A stretch of 64,000 nt of DNA, from the IMG/VR virus record IMGVR_UViG_3300023223_001361, positions 62,001-126,000 of that record, one strand, 5' to 3'. Positions 30,703-38,365 of the stretch are shown here, piece by piece. The translations under genes were made by a program, and so were the position numbers. Positions within the stretch are counted from its first letter, which is position 1, and every line of letters begins with the position of its first letter. Below the pieces are notes generated by a model, which was given only the letters and a program-made list of their open reading frames with translations, made no database searches and was not told the origin of the DNA. This DNA is from a virus.

Positions 30703-31188
30703 ATGATTGAAGCACTAAAAGCAACAGCAATTAAGAAAGGATATATTCAGGGAAATATTGAAATGCCGTACGAAGCCACGGTGAGATGGCACATAGAAGA
30801 ATTGACATATGAATATAAGGAATACAGAGATTGTAAGGATGATCCTACAGCTTATATATTCACACATAAAACATTTAAAGATTATAAATTCGCAATATAT
30901 CCACATATAGGATTCGACCAAATAAGAAAATTGTATGATAACACAAAGAGAACACACATTGCATTTGATAATGTTAATGATATAATAGAAACTGTTATGT
31001 CGAGAATAGGCACAGATGATAAATCTACAGCCTTTATGTATATTGACATGTGTACGGAGATGTTGAAAATAGCAGCTGATACAGAAGATATAAGAATTAT
31101 ACAAGAAGAAGTTAATAATATTAAAAACAGAGCTGGAGCATTAAAATGGTTCAGGCAAAGTGGCTGGGCCGATGTGCCAGGAGAATGA
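30703..31188 (+). CDS. KGYI-tag family protein, long type
   Basis: 161 residues from ATG 30703. Start MIEALKATAIKKGYI; body paralogous to the gene at 25675 (VRWHIEELT, FTHKTFKDYKFAIYP, IDMCTEMLKIA). Lies 4.5 kb from the main cluster, so a dispersed copy. Confidence 0.65.
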   Translation: MIEALKATAIKKGYIQGNIEMPYEATVRWHIEELTYEYKEYRDCKDDPTAYIFTHKTFKDYKFAIYPHIGFDQIRKLYDNTKRTHIAFDNVNDIIETVMSRIGTDDKSTAFMYIDMCTEMLKIAADTEDIRIIQEEVNNIKNRAGALKWFRQSGWADVPGE

Positions 31189-31194
31189 GTTAAT

Positions 31195-31407
31195 ATGCCA
31201 AGATACTTAAAAGCAGAAGAGGAGAACCAAATTAGCAATCTCTTAGATAATGCTGAAGTAGTAGGGGACGGCCCTGTTATCAAAGATGCCTTTTATAGGA
31301 TATTCCGATTAGAAGAAAAACATTATGCCGTTCTTCTAACCAGTGTTGATTTTTGGACATGTGCCATCGAAGAGATAGAAGACTATGAAGTGGAGAATTA
31401 CATTTGA
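31195..31407 (+). CDS. small hypothetical protein
   Basis: 70 acidic residues, mixed alpha/beta; stop overlaps the next ATG. Unknown. Confidence 0.55.
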   Translation: MPRYLKAEEENQISNLLDNAEVVGDGPVIKDAFYRIFRLEEKHYAVLLTSVDFWTCAIEEIEDYEVENYI

Positions 31408-31577
31408 TGAATAATGCCGTTGAAAAGATTCTTGATCATTTAGATATTGTGATAAATGATTATTATCAAATTACTGAATCTACACGATGCTCAAGTCTCG
31501 TTACAAGAGAGTGTATATGTCGTGCTAGTGCTTTAGAAGATTTAATAGAATGGATTAAGAATACATTTGATGAGTAG
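31407..31577 (+). CDS. small helical hypothetical protein
   Basis: 56 residues, helical, three Cys (RCSSLVTRECICR). TGATG junction with the previous gene. Unknown. Confidence 0.5.
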   Translation: MNNAVEKILDHLDIVINDYYQITESTRCSSLVTRECICRASALEDLIEWIKNTFDE

Positions 31578-31743
31578 TAACCCAAGGAAAAGACTAAGAG
31601 AAAAAGGTTTTATAACGATATTAATGATATCTGATAAGGGCGAGCCTTCTGTTATACTTGTTCGTGCCGAAGAACCAAAGAAAACTAAAGATATTCAGCG
31701 TTGGGAAAAGAAAGGATATAAATTTGTTAAAGAGGTAATATGA
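31570..31743 (+). CDS. small hypothetical protein
   Basis: 57 residues, basic; ends WEKKGYKFVKEVI. Overlaps both neighbours by 4-8 bases. Unknown. Confidence 0.5.
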   Translation: MSSNPRKRLREKGFITILMISDKGEPSVILVRAEEPKKTKDIQRWEKKGYKFVKEVI

Positions 31744-31961
31744 CAGCTATCTTAGAAACCATTTCCGAAAAAATGAATCGTCTTGCTTATCAGTACTATG
31801 AAACAGATAGAACACAATATGCAAAAAGAATGATCAAAGTAAGATTTGGTGAATTGTTACATCTTGCTGATGATATTTTCCATTGTTCCAGAATGGAATG
31901 GATGAGTAAATTAGATGAGAATTCTAAAAATTTATATCATCATATTTTGGCATACGGATGA
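31740..31961 (+). CDS. small helical hypothetical protein
   Basis: 73 residues, helical, several His. ATGA coupled. Unknown. Confidence 0.55.
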   Translation: MTAILETISEKMNRLAYQYYETDRTQYAKRMIKVRFGELLHLADDIFHCSRMEWMSKLDENSKNLYHHILAYG

Positions 31962-31979
31962 ATACGAAAAAGGAATATT

Positions 31980-32180
31980 ATGAATGTATACGTTGTATAT
32001 ACATGGACAAGAGATTACTATATTGATGAGGATGCTGCCAATTGCGAGGTATATTCTACTCTAAAAGCGGCAAGAAAAAGAGTTAAAGAATTGAAATCCG
32101 AAGCCTCGAAAACGTATAATGCTGGTGATGATGAAGGAATTGAAATAATCCGAAAGGAGTTGAATCCGAAAAGAAAGTAA
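31980..32180 (+). CDS. small hypothetical protein
   Basis: 66 residues starting MNVYVVYTWTRDYYIDEDAA; a small beta-alpha unit. Unknown. Confidence 0.55.
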   Translation: MNVYVVYTWTRDYYIDEDAANCEVYSTLKAARKRVKELKSEASKTYNAGDDEGIEIIRKELNPKRK

Positions 32181-32197
32181 TGGATTAAAGGAGTATT

Positions 32198-32308
32198 ATG
32201 ACACACTTAGAACTTTTTATTCTTTATCTTCTTCTCGGTATTTTTGGTTTTATTCTTGGTTTTATTATTCAATGTTTACTAAATAAGATATCTCACCGGG
32301 TCAATTAG
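32198..32308 (+). CDS. small single-pass membrane protein
   Basis: 36 residues, strong SD (AAAGGAG), one transmembrane helix (LELFILYLLLGIFGFILGF) and a basic tail. Confidence 0.55.
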   Translation: MTHLELFILYLLLGIFGFILGFIIQCLLNKISHRVN

Positions 32309-32352
32309 ACACTGTATCGCCTTCGGGAGAAACAGACAATGATTGATTTACC

Positions 32353-32424
32353 CCCTGCTGAAAGACTCCCGCTTTGGGTTGATAGCCTGAAGGTCCTCGG
32401 GTTGGGTTAGTAAGCAGGGTTTTT
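32353..32424 (+). terminator. terminator-like structured RNA
   Basis: Outer stem CCCTGCT (32353-32359) with AGCAGGG (32413-32419), followed by TTTTT. The 53-nt interior is unusually G/C-rich for this genome and can form internal pairs (CCCG/CGGG). Could be a terminator with a large apical structure, a regulatory RNA end, or an attenuator. It lies in the gene-free span 32309-32517. Confidence 0.5.
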
Positions 32425-32433
32425 CATTGATCC

Positions 32434-32463
32434 CTAAAGTTTCTCAAAAGGTATACCGATACA
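32434..32463 (+). promoter_or_regulatory. CTAAAG/GATA phage promoter motif
   Basis: CTAAAG, 18 bp, GATACA, followed by TAATTT; same spacing as the copies at 35.7-37.5 kb and just after the terminator-like structure. Would serve the genes from 32518. Confidence 0.5.
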
Positions 32464-32517
32464 TAATTTACTAAATATTATATGCCACTTTAGGGAGATA
32501 GCTAAGCTATAGGCACA

Positions 32518-32688
32518 ATGAATAATCAAGGAAAACCACCAGATACGACTCTTGCGAGCGATCATATTCAACGGGTTGTTGACGAATATTTTAAGGATAA
32601 GGAAGATGAAAGGGAAAAGTCAAATTCAGGAAACGATGCAAGAAGTGCAATCGGCACTAGACAATCTTCCAAAGCCAAAAACAGCTAG
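32518..32688 (+). CDS. possible small polar protein
   Basis: 56 residues, charged and low in hydrophobics; only AGG near the start. Overlaps the next gene by 83 bases in another frame, so one of the two may be spurious. Confidence 0.4.
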   Translation: MNNQGKPPDTTLASDHIQRVVDEYFKDKEDEREKSNSGNDARSAIGTRQSSKAKNS

Positions 32689-32821
32689 TCAACAAATTGC
32701 GATTGGTTTAGTTATAGCATTATTGGGAGCCTTTTCGATCAGAATTACAAAACGTGTATTGGGACGTTTGAATATGCCTAAGAAGAAAAAGAGAAACAAA
32801 AACAAAACAAGATCTAAATAG
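32606..32821 (+). CDS. small membrane protein with basic tail
   Basis: 71 residues from ATG 32606 (AAGGA 8 bases upstream). Amphipathic N-terminal helix, transmembrane segment (QIAIGLVIALLGAFSI), then a strongly basic tail (KKKKRNKNKTR). Preferred over longer upstream starts. Confidence 0.55.
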   Translation: MKGKSQIQETMQEVQSALDNLPKPKTASQQIAIGLVIALLGAFSIRITKRVLGRLNMPKKKKRNKNKTRSK

Positions 32822-32822
32822 T

Positions 32823-32851
32823 TTGACACGATAAGTCAATGTATAGATATA
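32823..32851 (+). promoter_or_regulatory. sigma70-like promoter
   Basis: TTGACA at 32823-32828, 17 bp, GATATA at 32846-32851; about 85 bases before the next gene start. Confidence 0.6.
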
Positions 32852-32941
32852 TGCAATTGAGCAAGTGAAATCGATTTCGAAAATTTTTTGCCCAATATAA
32901 AATTTGATATAAGTCGTTTAATGGGAAAAGGAAATGAGGAA

Positions 32942-33241
32942 ATGAGTAAATCATTAGAACAAACGATTAGGGAACTCTCAGAAGCTTCTGCTAAAAGTTT
33001 CGAAAATAGGAGAACTTCTAAACAAACTTCGAAATCATTAAGAAAGAAAGTTGAGGTAGATGTATCAGATGCTCAGTTGACTCTTGTTAAATTAAGTAAA
33101 GAACTTAAAGATTCTCTTACTGGTGGAGATACAACACATGATAGAGCAGCAAAAGATATAATGAAATCAATAGAGCAAGCAGTCAAAGCCTTAGACGCTC
33201 GAAAACTTTCAAGTACTGCTAAGAAATTAGGAATTAAATAA
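32942..33241 (+). CDS. helical hypothetical protein
   Basis: 99 residues from ATG 32942 (MSKSLEQTIREL), with AAGG and AGGA upstream. Charged helices. The start region resembles that of the gene at 33511 in both DNA and protein (MSK-S/T-LEQ). Unknown. Confidence 0.6.
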   Translation: MSKSLEQTIRELSEASAKSFENRRTSKQTSKSLRKKVEVDVSDAQLTLVKLSKELKDSLTGGDTTHDRAAKDIMKSIEQAVKALDARKLSSTAKKLGIK

Positions 33242-33251
33242 AGCAGAAAAT

Positions 33252-33464
33252 ATGTATCAATCACTAATTGACACAATCAAAGAAAGAGCTATAGATGAAG
33301 CGACACCTGGTGCTGAAGGTGCTGCTGCTGTTGCAAGAGATGCTTATAAAGAGCAAGCAAGTAAACTTACAGCACGTTTGAAAAAGATTAATAGTTCCAA
33401 AGCAAGAGAGTTCCAATTACTTGCAGATAAAGCTGCCACTCTTGCAGATAAGATATTAGGGTAA
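33252..33464 (+). CDS. small helical Ala-rich protein
   Basis: 70 residues, Ala/Lys-rich helices (AAAVARDAYKEQASKLTARL). Possible virion-associated peptide. Unknown. Confidence 0.55.
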   Translation: MYQSLIDTIKERAIDEATPGAEGAAAVARDAYKEQASKLTARLKKINSSKAREFQLLADKAATLADKILG

Positions 33465-33510
33465 TGTGAAAACTTTTCAACAACTACAAATGAATTAAGA
33501 GGAAAATGAA

Positions 33511-33744
33511 ATGAGTAAAACATTAGAACAATTTTTAATGACAGATTTCATGAGATCTAATAAATCTGAAACATTGAAAGAACAATTCTCCCCTAGAGAG
33601 AAAATTTTTATAAGTAAAGCTCTCAGTCTTTTAAAAACTGCTCAAGCAGAAATTGACAAACTTGTTGCTAGACAACATGCAGAAGCAAAACCAATAGCAA
33701 GTAAATTGTCTGAATTATCTAAGGAAATTCAAAAGCTCAAATAA
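33511..33744 (+). CDS. helical hypothetical protein
   Basis: 77 residues, start MSKTLEQFLMTDFM with AGAGGAAAA upstream; N-terminus related to the gene at 32942. Stop overlaps the next ATG. Unknown. Confidence 0.6.
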   Translation: MSKTLEQFLMTDFMRSNKSETLKEQFSPREKIFISKALSLLKTAQAEIDKLVARQHAEAKPIASKLSELSKEIQKLK

Positions 33745-34382
33745 TGAAAACTTTCCAAGAAGCTACAAAGATATTAGCAAGAGGCACGAAAGTTCGGGTG
33801 CCTCATCAGGGTAAGCTAGTTACTGGCAAGATTGTAAGATTTGATAAGGGAGACAAACACGGATCTCCGTTCTATGTTGTTGATATAGGTAAGTTAAGAT
33901 CTGAAAAAATTCCGGTTCAGAAAATTCGAGAAGATTTAAAAACTCTTCAAGAACTACAGAATGAATTAAAAGAAGCTCTCAAAAAACTGGATCCAAGAAA
34001 ATTAAAGAAAGGTGATGTAGTAAGAGTAGTTTATCGTGGCGTTCCTAAAGGCGGCCCAGGTAAATTGATAACAGTACCAGATGCTAAGATTCTAAGTGCT
34101 AATACTAGCGGTAATTTATCTGTCGAATTTATCGATCCAAAAGAACCACGAAAGATTGTAAGAAGATCTGTTCAAGCTATTAAGGTTTTTGTAAAAGAAG
34201 GAAAATCTTTTGAAGAATCAAGAGCACAAGATGATGCTAAAAGAGAAAGGGAAACTCTTAAGTCAATAGAAAAAGGTTCTTTTAAAGGTGATGCTTCCGC
34301 TCGATTAAAAGCCATTCGCCAAACTGGCAGATCTACAGCAATTCGCAATCAGGCTGCAAAACTCTTAAATCAACAACGGTAG
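33744..34382 (+). CDS. KOW/SH3-like protein with tag-like start
   Basis: 212 residues. Begins MKTFQEATKI, close to the capsid-tag family with FQE|A. Two SH3-like barrels (about 12-55 and 88-150: TKVRVPHQGKLVTGKIVRF and GDVVRVVYRGVPKGG) and a basic C-terminus (RKAIRQTGRS-like). Probably DNA binding. Tagged internal protein is plausible but the tag match is weaker than at 6-12 kb. Confidence 0.6.
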   Translation: MKTFQEATKILARGTKVRVPHQGKLVTGKIVRFDKGDKHGSPFYVVDIGKLRSEKIPVQKIREDLKTLQELQNELKEALKKLDPRKLKKGDVVRVVYRGVPKGGPGKLITVPDAKILSANTSGNLSVEFIDPKEPRKIVRRSVQAIKVFVKEGKSFEESRAQDDAKRERETLKSIEKGSFKGDASARLKAIRQTGRSTAIRNQAAKLLNQQR

Positions 34383-34386
34383 TAAA

Positions 34387-34506
34387 GTGGATATTAATCT
34401 GACCGAAGAGCAAGAAGGCACTCTTGAAAGTGCTCTCATTATTTTAGCTGAACTGCAAAAATTTCTCATTACACAACTAAGTCTGCCTACTCCCAATAAG
34501 CAGTAA
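34387..34506 (+). CDS. possible 39-residue helical peptide
   Basis: GTG start, amphipathic helix (LESALIILAELQKFLITQ). Overlaps the 3' end of the reverse gene by 20 bases. Weak SD. Confidence 0.35.
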   Translation: MDINLTEEQEGTLESALIILAELQKFLITQLSLPTPNKQ

Positions 34507-34939
34507 CTTCCCTTTCATTGTAATTTCTAACCTTCATACTTTCTCTTATTCGATAATAAGCGGAATGTATTTTGTTTCCTAAACCTCTTTTTCCTACCAT
34601 TGTTTGGAACGCGATTTGCCATGCTTGTTCTAGCTTGTACTCGCTGTAGGTTAATTTGTATAATGCATATCTCCTGTTGACAGATACTATGCCGTTTGGG
34701 TAATGCTCATGGTCTTCGAATGAAAGGGAATCTGGATAGATTGTATGTCCTTCCGGCACCTCATTGGGATCCATCCAGCCTCCGAATTCCACTGTATCGA
34801 AATAGTAGAGATGTGAGAGGTACTTGCAGACGCCACTGAGCGGGCCATCATAACAATTATCAAACCACAACATCGTTACTTCTTTGTTTGATAGTATTTC
34901 CATGTTATTATATAGAGCCCCTAAATATTCTTTTAACAA
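34487..34939 (-). CDS. hypothetical protein on reverse strand
   Basis: 150 residues from TTG 34939 or 138 from ATG 34903. Contains WFDNCYDGPLSGVCKY and YYFDTVEFGGW, Trp/Tyr-rich, a pattern seen in small phage proteins of unknown role. Lone reverse gene among forward ones. No promoter identified. Confidence 0.6.
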   Translation of the reverse strand: MLKEYLGALYNNMEILSNKEVTMLWFDNCYDGPLSGVCKYLSHLYYFDTVEFGGWMDPNEVPEGHTIYPDSLSFEDHEHYPNGIVSVNRRYALYKLTYSEYKLEQAWQIAFQTMVGKRGLGNKIHSAYYRIRESMKVRNYNEREVTAYWE

Positions 34940-34958
34940 GAAGTTTTGAGGTTTCTAG

Positions 34959-35600
34959 GTGAAACAATTTCTGAGCACAATTCTAATTCCTTTCTTATTG
35001 ACTTTCACCCTTTGTTCTGTCACTGTTTTTGATCGTTTCTATACAGAATCTCCATTACCTGAAACTGTACATTACACCCTTCGATTGGGACATGGCACCT
35101 ATACACCAATTCCAAAAAATTATGAAATGGTTCGAAAAGCTCTCTCGGATATTGAAGAAGAACTTAATGTGAAAATTAAAATTGTTGATTCCTTTGTTTA
35201 TGAAGCTCCGAAGGAAACTTTAGGTTTGATGTGGACTGTACTTGAGTGCAAAGGTCAAGGGGACATCCATGCTCAGAACGAAAGTAAAATATTTGCCGAT
35301 TTGACGATTTGCTTAGATGGGAATATGATTAGTAATGGCACAGGCGGAGTTGCTGTACCCGCTCTTGGTTCGATGGTTGCCCACACTTGGGAAAAAAACC
35401 TTTTTGGGGAATTCTACAACAAAACACAATTAAAGACAATTAGCATAAATACTATCAAACATGAGATAGGTCATTTACTCGGTTGTGAGCATTCTCGATC
35501 TGGAATAATGTTCTGGAGAGCGAAATTGACAGATTACGAAAGTATTGGCAAATTTTCAAACGAATCAATTCGAGAAGTGAAAGAATATCACAATGGTTAA
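34959..35600 (+). CDS. secreted metzincin (matrixin-like) metalloprotease
   Basis: 213 residues, GTG start with GAGG upstream. Residues 1-24 form a signal peptide. HEIGHLLGCEH at 168-178 is the zinc-binding HExxHxxGxxH motif and SGIMF (Met184) gives the Met-turn, which define metzincins. No propeptide Cys switch is evident. The pre-catalytic part (residues 50-85, ALSDIEEELNVKIKIV) matches the M10-type N-terminal strand/helix. It would be exported and cleave surface or extracellular proteins. Sits beside the divergent reverse gene at 34939. Confidence 0.8.
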   Translation: MKQFLSTILIPFLLTFTLCSVTVFDRFYTESPLPETVHYTLRLGHGTYTPIPKNYEMVRKALSDIEEELNVKIKIVDSFVYEAPKETLGLMWTVLECKGQGDIHAQNESKIFADLTICLDGNMISNGTGGVAVPALGSMVAHTWEKNLFGEFYNKTQLKTISINTIKHEIGHLLGCEHSRSGIMFWRAKLTDYESIGKFSNESIREVKEYHNG

Positions 35601-35780
35601 TCCAAGTAAACTATTAAAATTCCTAATTTAGTATAATTCCTACAGATTCCGACACGTTACAAAGGTATATAAACCCTTGTGATCATTCAAGAAAAAATCC
35701 TTAAATTACGCAAAGGGGAGACAGAAGACTAAAGTTTTCTCTATTTTATGACGATACTTTATATAGAGGGAGGAAATAAT
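35601..35780. other. intergenic region with promoter
   Basis: 180 bp. Contains the first forward CTAAAG/GATA motif and the SD of the zinc-ribbon gene. An ACAAAGGTATATAAACCCTTGT inverted-repeat-like patch lies near 35656-35680. No gene seen. Confidence 0.5.
35729..35765 (+). promoter_or_regulatory. CTAAAG/GATA phage promoter motif
   Basis: CTAAAG, 19 bp, GATACT, then TTATATAGAGGGAGG running into the SD of the gene at 35781. The first 24 bases are nearly identical to the copy at 37469. -10 may be GATACT or TATATA. Confidence 0.6.
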
Positions 35781-35936
35781 ATGAAAACAAAACTCAAATG
35801 TCAAGAATGTGGAAACAAGTTTTCAAAGACTATCAAAGCTGGTACGTATGAGATCAAGTGTCCCAAATGTAAGAGCTATGATGTGGATGTTGCTGATTAT
35901 TATCAAGTCAAATATGGAGAGGTTAAAAATGGGTAA
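35781..35936 (+). CDS. small zinc-ribbon protein
   Basis: 51 residues from ATG 35781 (GAGGGAGG SD). CQEC and CPKC knuckles; paralogue of the protein at 29356. Each is the first gene after its promoter. Confidence 0.7.
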   Translation: MKTKLKCQECGNKFSKTIKAGTYEIKCPKCKSYDVDVADYYQVKYGEVKNG

Positions 35937-36210
35937 AACAGTTCGAGTCACAAATGTAGTGGTATTAGTCGAAAAGACACCACATGGTACAACCAAAGAA
36001 ACCATGTTAGCTTGGGAAGGTGCTGCTACTCAGAAGCGTCTGGAAGCTTATGTAATCAAATATATCGAATCTCTGAAACCTGGTGGTGTGAATGAGCACA
36101 TTTCCGAGAGCTTGGGATATGTACCGATTCCTACAGAAGCAGTCATCAAGAATCAGAATAGCTGGAATACTAAAGCACACTGGAAAGCTCCTGCTTTTCT
36201 AGTATTTTAA
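35929..36210 (+). CDS. conserved small phage protein
   Basis: 93 residues from ATG 35929 (GGAGAGG SD), overlapping the previous gene by 8 bases. VRVTNVVVLVEKTPHGTTKE start; C-terminal WNTKAHWKAPAF recalls the WKAPA element of the gene at 29840. Unknown. Confidence 0.6.
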   Translation: MGKTVRVTNVVVLVEKTPHGTTKETMLAWEGAATQKRLEAYVIKYIESLKPGGVNEHISESLGYVPIPTEAVIKNQNSWNTKAHWKAPAFLVF

Positions 36211-36220
36211 AGACCAGGAA

Positions 36221-36256
36221 CTAAAGTAAATCGGGGATTGAGACGATATTATATAT
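36221..36256 (+). promoter_or_regulatory. CTAAAG/GATA phage promoter motif
   Basis: CTAAAG, 18 bp, GATATT, then ATATATG; located 27 bases before the gene at 36283. Confidence 0.55.
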
Positions 36257-36282
36257 GTAACGAGAAATTAAGGAGAAACATC

Positions 36283-36633
36283 ATGACAGTAAAATTTGAA
36301 AATACGGATGGTTGTGGAAATGCCAAATATACCGTAACTGTACAAGTCGGAAAATCAGTCAACATCAAAGGTCATAGAACTAAGTGGAATCCTGAGACAA
36401 GAACATATGTTGAAGATGTTCCTTTCGAAAATCACTTTAATGTTGGTGATGAGTGTGAGCAAGGTTCATACAATTTAGTCTACATCGGAACTATACAGAA
36501 GATAACAAAGAAATGTATATTTGTTCTGAAACATGGTGACGTGACCAGATTCAAACACGAACAATTTGCTCGGAGAAATTACGATTTCGATGCTGATAAA
36601 GCTAGGAAAAGAAACTCTGAATGGATGGACTAA
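36283..36633 (+). CDS. hypothetical beta-rich protein
   Basis: 116 residues from ATG 36283 (AAGGAGAA SD). Beta barrel pattern (YTVTVQVGKSVNIKGHRTKW) and a basic C-terminus. Unknown. Confidence 0.6.
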   Translation: MTVKFENTDGCGNAKYTVTVQVGKSVNIKGHRTKWNPETRTYVEDVPFENHFNVGDECEQGSYNLVYIGTIQKITKKCIFVLKHGDVTRFKHEQFARRNYDFDADKARKRNSEWMD

Positions 36634-36636
36634 AAG

Positions 36637-36672
36637 CTAAAGTAAATCCAATATTGAGACGATACTTTATAT
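36637..36672 (+). promoter_or_regulatory. CTAAAG/GATA phage promoter motif
   Basis: CTAAAG, 18 bp, GATACT, then TTATATAGAGGGATG; just before the gene at 36689. Confidence 0.58.
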
Positions 36673-36688
36673 AGAGGGATGAAATACT

Positions 36689-36904
36689 ATGAAAACAATC
36701 TTTGGATACGAATTAGAGGAAACAGGAAATGAAAGAATCCCTTATCATGCAATCGGCAAACGTGGTGCGATTTATAGTCTTGTCAGAAGGGTCGGTAATG
36801 AAAGCAGCTTGTTTGTTATCAATCGTAATGGTAACATTTGCTCTCTCAAAGGGAACTATAATTTCACAGACAAGAATGGTGAAGTCGAAGTAGTCAACTT
36901 TTAG
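36689..36904 (+). CDS. small hypothetical protein
   Basis: 71 residues, beta-rich (GAIYSLVRRVGNESSLFVIN). Unknown. Confidence 0.55.
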   Translation: MKTIFGYELEETGNERIPYHAIGKRGAIYSLVRRVGNESSLFVINRNGNICSLKGNYNFTDKNGEVEVVNF

Positions 36905-36914
36905 GATAAACACC

Positions 36915-37091
36915 GTGAAAAATATTGACCATACTAACTACCCCAAAACACTAAAGAAAAAATCTACCTATGCAATCTGTGTCACAGATTGTGAGAAGAC
37001 TCTTGCGGTCTGGAGAGATCATCCAAATGGTGGATATTACCTTGATGAAATTCACTACTGTTTAGCTGAGTTGAAAAGGAGAAGCAAATAA
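36915..37091 (+). CDS. small hypothetical protein
   Basis: 58 residues, GTG start, three Cys. Stop shares a base with the next ATG. Unknown. Confidence 0.5.
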   Translation: MKNIDHTNYPKTLKKKSTYAICVTDCEKTLAVWRDHPNGGYYLDEIHYCLAELKRRSK

Positions 37092-37273
37092 TGTACAACT
37101 ATAAAGTTGAATATAACCGAAGGTTTATAAGAGGTAATCTAAAGGGATTAACTGTTCCAATGATTACCAGATTTGCAACACTACCATTTGCTGAGTATTT
37201 TGCTAATGTTATAGCGAGCAAAAAACCCAGTAAAGGTTACTTTGATTATGACGTTAGAGTTTCCCAGAACTAG
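37091..37273 (+). CDS. small basic hypothetical protein
   Basis: 60 residues, basic, beta start (YNYKVEYNRRFIRGN). Unknown. Confidence 0.55.
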   Translation: MYNYKVEYNRRFIRGNLKGLTVPMITRFATLPFAEYFANVIASKKPSKGYFDYDVRVSQN

Positions 37274-37281
37274 GTGATGAA

Positions 37282-37467
37282 ATGAAATATATTTTAAACA
37301 GTTATTATGACGATTATCGGAAAGAGCAAAGATGGGTATTACTTGACGCGAGAACCCGAAATAGATTGAATGATTGCGCTACCTTAGAGGAACTAATGGA
37401 AGACCTGAGAGTAGCTGATAATCGTAATAATATTCCGATAGAATTTGTTGTAGATTTGAGATCCTAA
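37282..37467 (+). CDS. small hypothetical protein
   Basis: 61 residues, MKYILNSYYDDYRKEQRWVL. Last gene before another promoter motif. Unknown. Confidence 0.55.
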   Translation: MKYILNSYYDDYRKEQRWVLLDARTRNRLNDCATLEELMEDLRVADNRNNIPIEFVVDLRS

Positions 37468-37468
37468 T

Positions 37469-37505
37469 CTAAAGTTTTCTCTATTTTATGACGATATATT
37501 ATATA
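37469..37505 (+). promoter_or_regulatory. CTAAAG/GATA phage promoter motif
   Basis: CTAAAG, 19 bp, GATATA, then TTATATAGAAGGAG reaching the SD of the gene at 37521. Confidence 0.6.
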
Positions 37506-37520
37506 GAAGGAGAAAAAATT

Positions 37521-37817
37521 ATGAATGCAGAAATCACAATACAACAACTTGGTGGATTTGGAAAACTTCAAGCAATGGTTGGAGCTAACAATTTTGTGCA
37601 ATCCAAAGAAGAAGCTTGGGTCAGTTTCAAGTTCAAAGGTTCTAAGGTAGCGAATTACATCAAGATTCACCTAAACGGTAACGATCTGTATGATATAGAA
37701 TTTGGGAAAATTTGGGGTCACAAATACAAGGTTGTTGAAAAACTTGATGATGTGTATTTTGATTCTCTGGTTGAGCTGTTTGAGAAAACCACTGGATTAT
37801 ATTTGAGGTTATTCTAA
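37521..37817 (+). CDS. conserved phage protein of the QLGG family
   Basis: 98 residues from ATG 37521. QQLGGFGKLQAMVGANNFV, then a beta sheet ending YDIEFGKIWGHKYKVV and VELFEKTTGLY. This pattern is shared by a widespread small phage family of unknown function. Confidence 0.72.
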   Translation: MNAEITIQQLGGFGKLQAMVGANNFVQSKEEAWVSFKFKGSKVANYIKIHLNGNDLYDIEFGKIWGHKYKVVEKLDDVYFDSLVELFEKTTGLYLRLF

Positions 37818-37818
37818 A

Positions 37819-38226
37819 ATGACATATTTTGAAGAAATTGCAAGCAAGATGGAAGTCGGGAAGAAGTATACAATTGCTTTCATGAACGATTTCGGGTATT
37901 GCTCATGTGTTCAGGTCAAGTTGACTGGTGTCGAAGCTAGGAGCTATGCTCAGTATAATGATGCTCTCCACCTGAAATTTCGGAAACCACGACAGAAGAA
38001 GGATCGTGGGGTGATCCTTTACAGTCGGAAAAGCTTTGTAATCTATGATGGTTGGGTTGACGTTGATCAAAATATGTGGGGTGAATCTCAGGTTTCCGAA
38101 AGTAGTCAATCTGTGGTCACTAGAGCGAAGTATATGTCTTGTGATATCAGGAACTTAACTGATATCATAGATTCTTCGGATGTTGAACCTTTAGCAAAAC
38201 ATTTAGGGGTGAGTAATAAAGGTTAA
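37819..38226 (+). CDS. hypothetical protein
   Basis: 135 residues. Beta-barrel-like N-terminus (VGKKYTIAFMNDFGYCSCVQ) and a C-terminal helix. Unknown. Confidence 0.6.
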   Translation: MTYFEEIASKMEVGKKYTIAFMNDFGYCSCVQVKLTGVEARSYAQYNDALHLKFRKPRQKKDRGVILYSRKSFVIYDGWVDVDQNMWGESQVSESSQSVVTRAKYMSCDIRNLTDIIDSSDVEPLAKHLGVSNKG

Positions 38227-38298
38227 AACGACTCTAACAATTATTTCAACTTTTACCTAACATATTGATATATTTGACATTTTTTGGAATTCTTGCTC

Positions 38299-38327
38299 TT
38301 GACAGATATTCTAATACATGAGATAAT
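38299..38327 (+). promoter_or_regulatory. sigma70 promoter
   Basis: TTGACA at 38299-38304, 17 bp, GATAAT at 38322-38327, with ATGAGATAAT as at 29305. It begins the transcription of the small-gene run from 38366. Confidence 0.85.
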
Positions 38328-38365
38328 GAACATATAGTAGGGAAACGACAAAAGGAGAAATGACA

